This document shows positions 25,896 through 37,400 of a stretch of DNA of 64,000 nucleotides, one piece after another; the stretch's first letter is position 1; each line of letters opens with the position of its first letter. The DNA comes from Paucibacter sp. KBW04 (lineage in GTDB: Bacteria > Pseudomonadota > Gammaproteobacteria > Burkholderiales > Burkholderiaceae_C), in NCBI RefSeq assembly GCF_003852425.1, contig NZ_QAJN01000019.1, positions 1-64,000 on the forward strand. The letters run 5' to 3'. The translations under genes and the position numbers were made by a program. A model generated the notes under the pieces. The model searched no databases, was not told where the DNA came from, and saw only the letters and a list, made by a program, of their open reading frames with translations.

Positions 25896-28157
25896 ATGAC
25901 AATCACGGCAGACGCAGTGAGCGCCATGCCCGGGGATGTGTCTAGCGTGCCGCTTGATGCCAAATCCGGAACTGTTTTACCCGACGAGGCCAAATTAGGC
26001 CCGCCTCCCGACTCGACTTTGGCTGCCTTGGCAATCGTCGCAAGGTTGCACCATGTGGCCATCGAACCTTCGGCTTTGCGCCATCAGTTGGGTCTTGGCG
26101 ACACAGACAACGTTTCTCGCCAAGACCTGCTGCTAGCAGCAAGGCAGCTCGGTCTCAAAGCCAAGAGCACGAGTAGCAGCTCGGATCGCCTGAGCTTGCA
26201 ACCCCTGCCCGCGTTGGCATTTCTCGCAGACGGCCGTGTGGTTGTGCTTGCCCAGTGCGACGGACAGCGCGTCCTTTTTATGGACCCTGCTGGGCATCAA
26301 AATGGTCAAGCAACTCGACCCACCATCGAGCCCGTTGAGGTCTTTGCCTCGCAATGGACGGGCGAGCTGATCTTGATTGCCAGTCGCGCCAGCCTTGCGG
26401 GCGAGCTGGCCAAATTTGATTTCAGCTGGTTCATCCCCAGCATTGTCAAGCACCGCAAGCTGCTGGGCGAGGTCTTGACGGTCTCCTTGTTCCTGCAGCT
26501 CTTCGCCCTGGTCTCGCCGCTGTTCTTCCAGGTGGTCATGGACAAGGTGCTGGTGCATCGCGGGCTGAGTACCTTGGATGTGTTGGTGGTCGGCTTGGTC
26601 GTCATCATGCTGTTCGAGAGCGTGCTCAATGTGCTGCGCAGCTATGTGATGAGCCACACCACCAGTCGAATCGATGTCGAACTGGGGGCCCGCCTGTTTC
26701 GTCACCTTTTGAACCTGCCCTTGGCCTATTTTCAGGCTCGCCGTGTGGGTGACTCGGTGGCGCGTGTGCGTGAGTTGGAGAACATCCGGCAGTTCCTCAC
26801 CGGGAATGCCTTGACTCTGGTGCTGGACGTGCTGTTCTCGGTGATCTTCATCGCCGTGATGTTTGTTTACAGCGTGCCGCTAACGCTGATTGTTTTGTGT
26901 TCGCTTCCGCTGTACCTGGGCCTGAGCTTGGCAATCGTTCCGATCTTGCGTGGTCGCCTAAACGAGAAGTTTGCCCGCGGCGCCGAGAACCAAAGCCTGC
27001 TGGTCGAGACCATCACCGGCATCCAAACTGTCAAGGCCAGTGCCTTGGAGCCGCAGATGGCGCGGCGCTGGGATCAACAGTTGGCCGCCTACGTTTCGGC
27101 CAGCTTCAAGACCCAGACCTTGGCGCAGTACGGCCACGAGGGGGTCAACCTGGTTGGCAAGCTGGTGAACGCTGCGACGCTTTGGTATGGCGCGCATTTG
27201 GTCATGGATGGGCAGCTGACAGTCGGCATGTTTGTGGCCTTCAATATGTTTGCGGGCCGGGTGGCCCAGCCCATCATGCGCATCGCGCAGATGTGGACCG
27301 ACTTCCAGCAAACCGGGCTTTCCATGGCTCGCCTGGGCGACATCCTCAACACCCGCACCGAGCTTGCTTCGCAAAGCGCCAGCCCGCTGCCCCGCATCCA
27401 AGGCCGTGTGACGCTGGATCAGTTGAGCTTTCGTTACCGCCCCGATGCTCAGCCTGTGCTGAACGGCATCAACCTCGATGTGCGCCCCGGCGAGGTGATT
27501 GGCATCGTTGGCCGCAGCGGCTCCGGCAAGAGCACGCTGACCAAGCTGATTCAGCGCCTCTACGTGCCCGAGAGCGGGCGGGTGCTGGTCGACGGGCACG
27601 ATGTGGCCATGATCGATGCCGCGCAGTTGCGCCGTCAGGTGGGTGTGGTGCTGCAGGAGAACATGCTGTTCAACCGCAGCGTGCGCGAGAACATCGCCGT
27701 CTCCGACCCGGCGGCGCCCCTGGAGGCGGTGATCCATGCCGCCAAGCAGGCGGGGGCCCACGACTTCATCGCCGAGCTGCCCGAGGGCTATGACACGGTG
27801 GTGGGCGAGCAGGGCTCCAGCCTCTCGGGCGGGCAGCGCCAACGCATCGCCATCGCTCGGGCCTTGTTCAGCCAACCCCGCATCCTGATCTTCGACGAAG
27901 CCACCAGCGCGCTGGACTACGAAAGCGAGGCCATCATTCAACGCAATATGCGCCTCATCTGCCAGGGCCGCACCGTCTTCATCATTGCGCACCGGCTCAG
28001 TGCCGTGCGCCAAGCCCACCGCATCATCGCGATGGACAAGGGGCGCATAGTCGAGGTGGGCAGCCACGAGCAACTGCTTGCCAAGCCGCAAGGCCTCTAT
28101 GCCCATCTGTGGCGCATGCAGAAGAACGCGGGTCAAGCCGAAGGAGCGTCAGCATGA
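25896..28157 (+). CDS. Type I secretion ABC transporter with C39-like domain
   Basis: A 753-residue inner-membrane exporter of the HlyB/RtxB class. Residues about 25-155 form a peptidase C39-like domain. The region where catalytic Cys would sit reads [11 protein letters not shown] and has no Cys, so the domain should bind substrate without cleaving it, as in RTX systems. A six-helix membrane domain follows. The nucleotide-binding domain has Walker [10 protein letters not shown] (about 538-546), signature LSGGQ near 642, Walker [13 protein letters not shown] near 664 and switch His in IIAHRLS. The stop overlaps the hlyD-type start by four bases. Its likely cargo is the giant RTX protein at the end of the operon. 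No TolC-type gene is present here. Confidence 0.9.
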   Translation: MTITADAVSAMPGDVSSVPLDAKSGTVLPDEAKLGPPPDSTLAALAIVARLHHVAIEPSALRHQLGLGDTDNVSRQDLLLAARQLGLKAKSTSSSSDRLSLQPLPALAFLADGRVVVLAQCDGQRVLFMDPAGHQNGQATRPTIEPVEVFASQWTGELILIASRASLAGELAKFDFSWFIPSIVKHRKLLGEVLTVSLFLQLFALVSPLFFQVVMDKVLVHRGLSTLDVLVVGLVVIMLFESVLNVLRSYVMSHTTSRIDVELGARLFRHLLNLPLAYFQARRVGDSVARVRELENIRQFLTGNALTLVLDVLFSVIFIAVMFVYSVPLTLIVLCSLPLYLGLSLAIVPILRGRLNEKFARGAENQSLLVETITGIQTVKASALEPQMARRWDQQLAAYVSASFKTQTLAQYGHEGVNLVGKLVNAATLWYGAHLVMDGQLTVGMFVAFNMFAGRVAQPIMRIAQMWTDFQQTGLSMARLGDILNTRTELASQSASPLPRIQGRVTLDQLSFRYRPDAQPVLNGINLDVRPGEVIGIVGRSGSGKSTLTKLIQRLYVPESGRVLVDGHDVAMIDAAQLRRQVGVVLQENMLFNRSVRENIAVSDPAAPLEAVIHAAKQAGAHDFIAELPEGYDTVVGEQGSSLSGGQRQRIAIARALFSQPRILIFDEATSALDYESEAIIQRNMRLICQGRTVFIIAHRLSAVRQAHRIIAMDKGRIVEVGSHEQLLAKPQGLYAHLWRMQKNAGQAEGASA

Positions 28158-29605
28158 CAACCGCTGCTGAAACAAGCCCACCTCCCAAGTCGCCCCGACA
28201 CCCCGTCAGCGAGCTATTGGCGCGCTATGGCGCGATCTTCAAGGCGGCGTGGGCCGTGCGGGATCAGCTCGCCGGCCCCAAGCGCCTGGCCGACGAGCGC
28301 GCCTTTTTGCCGGCTGCACTGGCCTTGCAAGAGACGCCACCGCATCCGGCACCCAGGCGAGCGGCGATTGCCATCTGCAGCCAGTTCGTCATCGCCTTGC
28401 TGTGGTCCATCTTCGGCCAAATCGACATTGTTGCCGTGGCTCAAGGGCGCATCATCGTGAGCCAACGCAGCAAGACCATCCAGCCCTTGGAAACCAGCGT
28501 GGTCAAAGCTATCCATGTGAAGGACGGTGATCGAGTCAAGGCCGGGCAGCTGCTGATCTCGCTGGACGCCACCGCCACCCAGGCCGACGCCAACCGGGTG
28601 GGCGAGGAGCGCAGTGCTGCCTGGAGCGAATTACTCCGCTCGCAAAGCCTGCTCAAAAGCCTGGCCAGCGGCCTGCCGCCACAGCTTGCCGAGAATCGGG
28701 CGCTGAACGCTGCCGATCTCGCCACCAGCCGCATCCAGCTGCAAAGCGACTGGGCCGACATCAGCGCCAAGTTCGCCAAGTTCGACGCCGAGGCCGCCCG
28801 CCGCCGGGCCGAGATTGCGACGGCCGAGCAATTGGTGGCCAAGCTGCAAACCACCTTGCCCATGGCCCAGCAGCGTGAAAGCGACTTCAAATCCCTGACC
28901 GAACAAGGCTTTATGGCCGGCCACGCCGAACAAGACCGCCGACGCGAGCGCGTCGAGTTGGAGCGAGACCTGGCCACCGCCCTGGCCAGACGAAGCGAGG
29001 CGCAGGCTGCCTTGAAAGAAAGCGAGCAGTCACGTCTCGCCTACCGGGCAGAAACCGAACGTCTGCTGCGCGAGCGCTCAGCGCAAGCCGAACTGAAGAC
29101 CAAGCAACTGGGTGAAGAAGGCATCAAGGCCGACAAGCGTAACGCGCTGACCCAGCTGACCGCACCTGTCGCCGGCACGGTGCAGCAGCTAGCCGTGCAC
29201 ACGTCCGGCGGCGTAGTCACCGAAGCGCAGGTGCTGCTGGTGCTGGTGCCTGACGACGCCGCAGTCACCGCCGAAGTCGTGCTGGAGAACAAAGACATGG
29301 GCTTTGTCCGTGAGGGCCAAGCGGTCACCGTCAAGCTGGAAACCTTCCCCTACACCCGCTACGGCACGGTCAGCGCCACGGTCAGCAGCATCAGTGCAGA
29401 CGCCGTCAACGATGAGAAGCGCGGGGCCATCTTCCCGGCCACCTTGGTGCTCAATCAAACTGAGCTCAAAGTTGACGGCAAGCGCATCAAGCTGGCGCCC
29501 GGCATGAATTTGACGGCCGAAATCAAGACCGGCAAGCGCCGGGTGATCGACTATCTGCTCAGCCCGGTGCAGAGGCATGTGGATGAGAGTTTGAAGGAGC
29601 GTTGA
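28154..29605 (+). CDS. HlyD-family type I secretion adaptor
   Basis: A 483-residue membrane fusion protein. The preferred ATG at 28154 overlaps the exporter stop; an upstream in-frame ATG would extend back into that gene. A cytoplasmic N-terminus precedes one transmembrane segment (about residues 70-95). IKVKDGDRVKAGQ-like biotinyl/lipoyl sequence (AIHVKDGDRVKAGQLL) comes next, then a long coiled-coil hairpin rich in Glu/Arg/Ala, and the returning half of the lipoyl fold near LTAPVAGTVQQLAVH. A C-terminal beta-barrel ends with GMNLTAEIKTGKRRV. It links the ABC exporter to an outer-membrane channel encoded elsewhere. Confidence 0.9.
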   Translation: MTTAAETSPPPKSPRHPVSELLARYGAIFKAAWAVRDQLAGPKRLADERAFLPAALALQETPPHPAPRRAAIAICSQFVIALLWSIFGQIDIVAVAQGRIIVSQRSKTIQPLETSVVKAIHVKDGDRVKAGQLLISLDATATQADANRVGEERSAAWSELLRSQSLLKSLASGLPPQLAENRALNAADLATSRIQLQSDWADISAKFAKFDAEAARRRAEIATAEQLVAKLQTTLPMAQQRESDFKSLTEQGFMAGHAEQDRRRERVELERDLATALARRSEAQAALKESEQSRLAYRAETERLLRERSAQAELKTKQLGEEGIKADKRNALTQLTAPVAGTVQQLAVHTSGGVVTEAQVLLVLVPDDAAVTAEVVLENKDMGFVREGQAVTVKLETFPYTRYGTVSATVSSISADAVNDEKRGAIFPATLVLNQTELKVDGKRIKLAPGMNLTAEIKTGKRRVIDYLLSPVQRHVDESLKER

Positions 29606-30927
29606 TGCGGATCCTCATCATTCATCAGAACTTCCCCGGCCAGTTCAAACACATGGCCGCCGACTGGGCCAAGCGCCCCGGCTGGCAAGTCATTGCCATT
29701 GGGCGCGACACCGCACCTGGCTTGCCGGATACACCCCAACTTCAGTTGATCCGGTACAAGCCCCATCGAGCTGTTGGAAAGGAACAGCACCCCTACTTGC
29801 GCAGAATGGAAGACGCGGTCCTGCACGGTCAAGCCGTGGCGCGCATCCTGCTCAAGCTCAGGGCTCAGGGCTTCAAGCCCGATGCCATCCTGGCCCACCC
29901 CGGTTGGGGTGAGACCTTGTATGCCAAGGACGTGTTCCCCGATGCCAGACTCGTCCACTACGCAGAATGGTTTTACAACGCTCACGGCGCAGACATCGGC
30001 TTTGACCCCGAGTTCCCGAGCACCTTCGACGACCAGGCCCGCATCCGTTCTTGGAACGCCTTGCATCTGCTGAACCTGGAGAACTGCGACGCAGCCATCA
30101 GCCCCACGCATTGGCAAAAGGCCCAGCACCCCAAGGCCTATCTGGACAAGATCACGGTGGCGCATGAGGGCATTGATACCCAGAACTTGGGGCCAGACCC
30201 CGCTGCACGGTTCAAGTTGCCGGGCGGCCATGTGCTCAAGGCCGGGGACGCCGTCATCACCTACGTGGCCAGAAACCTGGAGCCCTATCGCGGCTTCCAC
30301 ACCTTCATGCGGGCCTTGCCGCAGATTCAGGCCGCGCACAAACACTGCCACACCGTCATCGTCGGTGGCGACGACGTGAGCTACGGCAGCAGGCCAAAAG
30401 ACGCCCCCAATTGGCGCGAGAAATTGCTCCGCGAGGTGGGGGCGGGTATAGATCCGGCGCGCACGCACTTCTTGGGCAAAGTGCCTTACCAAGACTACAA
30501 AAAGATCCTGCAAGTTTCAGCGGCGCATGTGTACCTGAGCTATCCCTTCGTGTTGAGTTGGTCGTGCCTGGAGGCCATGGCCTCGGCTTGCCTGGTGATT
30601 GGCTCAGACACCGCCCCAGTCAGAGAAGTCTTGACGGATGGCGTGAACGGGCGGGTGCTGCCGTTTTTTGACCGGGTGCGGCTAAGAGAAGCCGTTTTGC
30701 ATGCGCTGGAAGAGCGGGCAGATGGCTTGCGACAAGCAGCACAGCAAACGGTACGAACCAGGTTTTTAAGGTCGTCTGGGGAGGCGGCGATTTTGCGTTG
30801 CCTTGATTTACGAACTTCAGTTGACCTCGTGCGCCGTCCGGAAGCAGTGCTGGCAATGAAGTCGAAGCAACGGCCTCAAGCTGGCGTGCCGAACCTCAAT
30901 GTTGAAGTTTCCAAAGCATTGTCATGA
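29605..30927 (+). CDS. Glycosyltransferase, GT4-like, in RTX operon
   Basis: A 440-residue GT-B fold glycosyltransferase. The start ATG shares its A with the TGA of the hlyD gene (TGATG). The N-terminus MRILIIHQNFPGQFKH and the downstream HPGWGE stretch fit the GT4-type N-terminal domain. The C-terminal donor-binding half has SWSCLEAMASACLVIGS and TDGVNGRVL, the usual E-x7-E-like region. It is embedded between secretion genes and the RTX gene with no gaps, so it may glycosylate the RTX protein or a surface partner. The acceptor is unknown. Confidence 0.8.
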   Translation: MRILIIHQNFPGQFKHMAADWAKRPGWQVIAIGRDTAPGLPDTPQLQLIRYKPHRAVGKEQHPYLRRMEDAVLHGQAVARILLKLRAQGFKPDAILAHPGWGETLYAKDVFPDARLVHYAEWFYNAHGADIGFDPEFPSTFDDQARIRSWNALHLLNLENCDAAISPTHWQKAQHPKAYLDKITVAHEGIDTQNLGPDPAARFKLPGGHVLKAGDAVITYVARNLEPYRGFHTFMRALPQIQAAHKHCHTVIVGGDDVSYGSRPKDAPNWREKLLREVGAGIDPARTHFLGKVPYQDYKKILQVSAAHVYLSYPFVLSWSCLEAMASACLVIGSDTAPVREVLTDGVNGRVLPFFDRVRLREAVLHALEERADGLRQAAQQTVRTRFLRSSGEAAILRCLDLRTSVDLVRRPEAVLAMKSKQRPQAGVPNLNVEVSKALS

Positions 30928-31421
30928 CTGGAATTCTGCTCATCGTTGTGTTGATTTTTTGGGTTTGGGCCTGCACCGCCATCACGCGAGCGCTGATGCG
31001 CAGACTGCCATCACGGTGGCGCGCAGGCATAGGCCTATTGGTCTGGTTGGGCCTGTTGATGTTGCCGGTAGCGGACGAAATTGTGGGGGGCATTCAGTTC
31101 CGATCGATGTGTGAACGTGACGCCGTAGTCAAGATCGATGCTGAAAAGGTCCGTGGCAGAACCTTACGGCAAGTCGGTCAACAGTCCTTTCCTAGGTATA
31201 CGGTGCTTCGCATCGAACGGGCACGAATTGGTTTGGTAGATACAACCAGTGGCGATGAAGTAGGAAGTTATGTTTGGCTAAGAAGTTACGGGGGCTGGCT
31301 TGTTCGGGCACTGTTCGCGTCCGATGGAGTTAGCCCATTGCTGATACATCCATCCACTTGTGATCCGTGGATGCATCACCGTCTAGATAAGGCATACGGT
31401 TTTGTCTTGGTACAAGATTGA
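30924..31421 (+). CDS. Small membrane protein of unknown function
   Basis: A 165-residue protein whose start overlaps the glycosyltransferase stop by four bases. Two hydrophobic segments (about residues 3-22 and 36-53) suggest an inner-membrane anchor. The remaining 110 residues are soluble and probably periplasmic, with a few Cys and Trp. I do not recognise the family. It ends 12 bases before the RTX gene, so it could help processing, export or protection against the RTX lipase-like domain. This is inference from position. Confidence 0.6.
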   Translation: MTGILLIVVLIFWVWACTAITRALMRRLPSRWRAGIGLLVWLGLLMLPVADEIVGGIQFRSMCERDAVVKIDAEKVRGRTLRQVGQQSFPRYTVLRIERARIGLVDTTSGDEVGSYVWLRSYGGWLVRALFASDGVSPLLIHPSTCDPWMHHRLDKAYGFVLVQD

Positions 31422-31433
31422 TAGGAACGAACT

Positions 31434-34400
31434 ATGAATTCTCTCGAAAATACTTACATCAACGCGCTTCTTGCTGATGCAGTCTATGTTGACCTTGCGC
31501 CGACTAGTGATCTTCGAACAGCGCTGAAAGGCAGGCTCACCCCATCGCTTGCTGACTTTGTAGCCACGAATTTCAGCGTTTTAACCTCAGTGAACTCCCC
31601 TGGTGTCATGGGCTCAGGTTTTGACGCGACGGTGTGGAAAGGTGCTGCCAACTCAAATTACGCAGGCAAGGTTTACGTTTCGATGCGAGGCACAACGCCG
31701 GGCATTGATTTGCTCAATGACATTGATCTGACGTTTGGTGGCCCTGCCGGAAATCAGTTGGTAGATATGGTCAACTGGTGGTTGAGAGTCACAACGCCTG
31801 CTGGTCAGACGGTACAACAAATTCAATTGGCCAGCGTATTCAACCCTTTGGCCTGGTTTGCTGCTGCACCCTCAGCGTTGGGAACAGGAGAAATTTCTGC
31901 TGCTGACCTGATCAACGGCCGGGTTGAGGTAAACGGGCATAGTTTGGGCGGCTATTTGGCTAGCGCGTTCACGCGATTGTTTGGAACTCAAGCTCATATC
32001 ACACATACAACCACATTTAACAGTGCTGGCTTTGGGCCCGGAAGTGAGACAGTTTTCAATCAGCTCCAACAGATTGTTGGGCTGGGCTACGGCTTGGGTC
32101 GATTCCCCAATGCTGTGGAGCAAACCAATGCCTTCGCCGTGAATGGTCTTAACGTCACGACCAATAGCTTTTGGTTCAATCAAGTAGGCCAGCGCCTTGA
32201 GTTGTTCAACGAGGAAGGCACGGGCATACCGAACCATTCCATGTACAAGCTCACCGACCTTTTGGCGCTGGGCTCGGTGCTGGAGAAGTTGGACTCTAGC
32301 TTTACCACGGCCAAGCTGAACGACATTGTTAAGGCTGGCAGCAACTTGAAGCCAAATTCGCTCGAAGAGGTGCTGGATGCCTTGCGGCGCGCCGTGTGGG
32401 GGCCTGCATTGGGCGCTGTTCCGGTGGGTGATGCGGGTGACAGCGCGGCTTCCCGGGTGAGTTATCACGAGCTGCTGAAGCAGCTGAGTGATTCGGATCC
32501 GTTCAAGTCCCTGGCGGGCAAGGTTCGGGTGACGGCGGTGGGGAGTAATTTGGCAGACCAAGCCAAGGCGCGGGTGGATTTTGAGACGTTTGTGGCGTTG
32601 CAGACGCTGGCACCTTTCGTTGTCGATGCCTATGGGCCTGATGGTCAGGCGGCGTTGGACGCATTGTGGGAGTCGCCAGTTTGGCGAGATAGTTACCAAG
32701 CTTGGCAGGACGACAGAAATAGCCTGAATGCAAAGGGTGAGGCGACCAATTTTACGGATGAGTATCTGAGCGATAGAGCTGCGTTGTTAAATGCGATTCA
32801 AGTTCGCAATCAACTTGATATTCCGAATGATGCTGTTGTTCCAGCCAAGGTCATTGGCGATCCGGCTATTCATTTCAAAGACTTTGCTTCTGGCATTGAG
32901 TTTAACTTTGGAGGGCTAGCTGAAAAGCAAATTCAGTTCGGTGACGCGAGAGACAATGAGCTGTGGGGAAAAACGCGTGACGACCGCATTTACGGCGGGG
33001 CGGGAAAAGATATGATTTTTGGGGAAGGTGGTGATGATTACTTAGAAGGAAATACTGGTAATGATTTATTGGCGGGTGGAGATGGCAATGACATATTGCT
33101 AGGCGGCACGGGTAACGATGAGCTCAAAGGCGGCGACGGTGTTGATCTGTTGAATGGCGGAAAAGACAATGACATCCTCGATGGCGGCGCCGGGAATGAC
33201 CTGCTTCGCGGCGGCGCTGGCGGTGACATCTACACCTTTACTGGCGCTTACGGCACGGACATCATTGTCGACAGCGATGGTATTGGTGCCATCAAAATCG
33301 ATGAGCAGACAGTCGGCGAAGCCCAATTCAAATTCGAGAATATCTATAAGGACGAAGCTTCAGGGAATACCTTTGTAAAACTGAACGGTGGTAATAGCAT
33401 CGTCATCTTGAAGCCCGGAGAAACCAACCGAATTCTCGTGAATGACTGGTCAGAGACGGGGAGTTTAGGGATTTCACTGCAAGGTGAAACGCCAACTGCG
33501 CCCGTCGCGACTATCACAGGTGACTTCAAGAAGAAAATAGATACTAAGGACACGGTATCGGAGGCAGATGACACCTATGTAATGGATGGCGGCAACTATT
33601 CAAGAGATGGTGTAGAAGTTGGTGCGCTGGACCTCATTAGCGGCGCGTCGGGAGACGATGTCATAGATGGTCTGGGAGGCGATGACGCACTTTCGGGAAG
33701 AGCAGGCAATGACTACATCCAGGGTGGCGCAGGCAGCGACGTCATCCAAGGTGGGCTCGGGAAAGACACGCTGAACGGTGGCTCGGGTGAAGACAAAATT
33801 TACGGCTCGAGCGATGAAGATCTAGGAAAGCCTCACGATGTCGGCTTCACCAAGCCGGTTAATTCATACTCGCATGCTAGCGGAACTGGATTCAATTGGA
33901 CGGCTGGGTATGATTCGACTTACTCGAATGGGGTGCCCAAGGGTTATACGGATGCTCCACGAAATAGATTGGATGGCGATGACGGGAATATGATTGATGG
34001 CGGCGCGGGTGATGATTTTATCGCTGCCGGCACCGGATCTGACTACGTGCATGGCGGATCAGACAAGGATCTGATTTTTGGCATGGGGAAAGATGATATT
34101 ATTTTCGGAGATGACGGGAGTGATATCATTTATGGCGACGGCGGTTTGCCCGATGGTTCTTCGGTCGTTTGGGCGCTACCGGAAGATCATGGTGCCGACG
34201 TCATTGACGGGGGGCAAGGTGATGACTGGATTATCGGTCAAGGAAACAGTGACATTATTTTTGGAGGTATTGGCGACGACCGTATCTGGGGCGATAGCGA
34301 CGAAGATGATCTGCCGGTTCAATACGCAGGAGATGACTTCATATTTGGCGGAGAGGGTGCTGACTCGATAGGCGGAGGCTCTGGAAACGATTACCTTGAG

Positions 34401-37400
34401 GGCGGTACTGGCACAGACACTATCTGGGGTGGCGTCGGAAATGACATCTACTTTTTCAACAAGGGCGATGGGGTCGATGTAATCTGGGATTCAGTGGGCG
34501 AAAATAACATTATTCGCTTCGGTGATGGCGTGAGCAGCTCAGATATTAAGTTGCGCCTCGGATCTCTGCTTTTGGATCTTGGCAATGGCGATGCCATTCA
34601 TGTCGGCGCATTCGATCAAACTAATGTCTTCAACAGCTCTTCCGTTGCGAGCTTTGAATTTTCAGATGGAAGCACCCTCACCGTTCAGGAGTTACTGGCC
34701 AGGGGCTTCGATATTGACGGCACAGACGATGACGACGGCACAATTGATGTAGTCGACCCTACCACTGGATCGTCTGTCACTCTGTACAAGTTAGTAGGAA
34801 CCAATACAAATGATCGCATTAATGGTCATGGAGGCAATGACTCCTTGTTTGGCATCGACGGCAATGACAGCCTCGATGGCGGTTCTGGCAATGACTGGTT
34901 GCAGGGCGGAAATGGCAACGACACGTTGGTCGGGTCCGACGGAAATGACACGCTTTTAGGCGAGGCAAATGATGACCTGCTCACCGGAGGCGTTGGAGAC
35001 GACAACTTGAGTGGCGGCCACGGCGATGACACTTTGGATGGCGGCGCTGGATTCGATGTTCTTGATGGAGGGGCAGGTTCAGATGTCTATCGATTTGGTC
35101 GTGGCTCTGGCAGAGACACCATAGTTGGTGACGGCAACATCGATCCAGATGGGAATGATCGCATCGAAATTTTTGGAAGTATTGCCCCGGCTGCTTTGAG
35201 CGTCTCTACCACGTCGAACGGTGATTTGATACTGACGACTGATGGCGGCGACACGCTCATCGTGCAGCGATATTTCTCGACACCCATTGAATTTCGAAAC
35301 CCACCCAAAATCACGTTTGCCGACGGCACGGTCTGGGAGTTGGCCGATGTTGTAAATCGTGCCAGCGTTGGAACAAGTAGAAATGACACGCTCAACGGTG
35401 GGGGCAACAGCGACAGCATCTCAGGTGGCGATGGGAACGATGAAATTCGTAGCTGGGGAGGCAACGACACCTTGGATGGTGGTGCAGGCAATGACGAGAT
35501 GTATGGGGGGCAGGGATCGGATGTCTACAGATTCGGACGTGGCAGCGGCAATGACGTGGTGTTCGAGGTCAACGACCCGCAACTCGGCGAGCTGGACGCA
35601 GTCTCCTTCGATGCCACGGTCGATCCAGCGGACGTGAAGGTGTCGGCCAGCGGCCAGGACTTGATCTTCACGTTGCGCTCCACCCTGGAAACACTCACCA
35701 TCAGCGGCTTCTTCGCCGACGGCTCCCGCGTCATTGAGCGCGTGGACTTCGCAGACGGCACGCAGTGGGACGCGACATTCATCCGCACTTTGCTGTTGGC
35801 GGGCAGCAGTGGCGACGACTCGCTAATGGGTGGCAGCGCCAACGACACCATTGCGGGCCTTGAATGTAACGACCAGGTGACTGGTGCGGACGGCGACGAT
35901 CAGCTCTACGGCAACGATGGCCGCGACTCGCTCAATGGTGGCAGCGGCAGCGACGTGTTGATCGGTGGCGCGGGTGACGATACGCTGGATGGTGGCCGCT
36001 ATGGCCCTCCCGCCGGCGACCTGGTGGCAGGAGGAGGCGGCAACGATTACTTATACGGTGGCTCTGGGGGGGAGTGGGCTGCCGGTGGGTTCATCGGTGG
36101 CACTGGCAACGATGTGCTTTACGGGGAGGGCGGCGTCAATACCTACCTCTTCAATCGAGGCGATGGTCAAGACGAACTCGCCAGCTTCGCCAGCGACCCG
36201 GGCTATGACGTTCTGCTACTGGGGCCAACAATTGGCACCGCTGACATCATCCTAACTCGCTCCGGCAAAAATCTCGTCCTTGCGATTGCGGGCGGGTCGG
36301 ACTCGGTGACCATCCGTGCATGGTTCGACCGGTCGCCGGACCGCAGTGGCGTCGTGCTGTTTGACGACGGCACGCAATGGGGCCCCAATGAACTGCTGGC
36401 GCACCTCAGCGTGCCCGTGACAACCGAAGGCCCCGACTTGATCCAGTTGTACGTTGACGGCAGCGTCACGCTCTCGGGAGGCGGTGGTGATGATCAGTTG
36501 AGAGCGGGCGGCGGCAACGACGTGCTCGATGGGGGCTCGGGCAACGACTATCTATTCGGCGGCTGGGGAGGAAACGATACGCTGATCGGGGGATTGGGTA
36601 ATGACACGCTTAATGGCGGCGGCCGTACCACTTACATCTTCAACCCAGGCGACGGTTCCGATGTCATCTACCCTCCCGGATCGGGCTCCGAATGGGAACA
36701 TGCCGAGCTCAATACGATTCGAATCAACGGCACTCCGGCCGGCGTCACGCTGGCCCGTGGTGGCTCCGATAACAGCAGCGTTTTTCTTGTGCTGCCCAGT
36801 GGTGACAGCATTGAACTGTGGAGATGGCTCCAGTCCAAAGACGACGTCTCGGGTACCTTTGAGGTCATCTTTTCCGACGGCACAGTGTGGGACGCTGCGA
36901 CCCTGGTTGCAAACTCCAAGGTCGCAGCAACGGACAATGCTGACCGTCTGTATGGCGCCCCGGGTGCTGACCTCATCAAAGCGCTGGGCGGCGATGATTC
37001 AATCCGCGGAAGTGCAGGAAACGATACGCTCGTTGGTGGTGCAGGCAACGATACCATCGAAGGGGGCTCTGGAGCGGACGAGTACGTGTTTGGCTACGGA
37101 GACGGCCAAGACGTCATCTACGACCGGGACGGGACATCGGTAGCCGAGCTGAGCATCGACACGATCCGACTCTCGCCAGGCGTAACCGTGGCTGATGTGA
37201 ACGTGGTCAGTAACGGGTCACAGATCACACTCTCACTGGCCAACTCGACGGATTCCATCAGGTGGACGCAGGATGACCGAAATCGCATCGAGAGACTGGT
37301 TTTCGAGGACGGTACCGTGAGGAATCTTGCTATAAACCCTGCCGGCCCGACCAATGGCACGGGTGGCAACGACTCTCTATCGGGTACTGGCTACGACGAC

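Noticed and set aside
26958-28136. 392-aa minus-strand frame
   Set aside because: Shadow of the ABC exporter gene; His/Gln-rich and low complexity.
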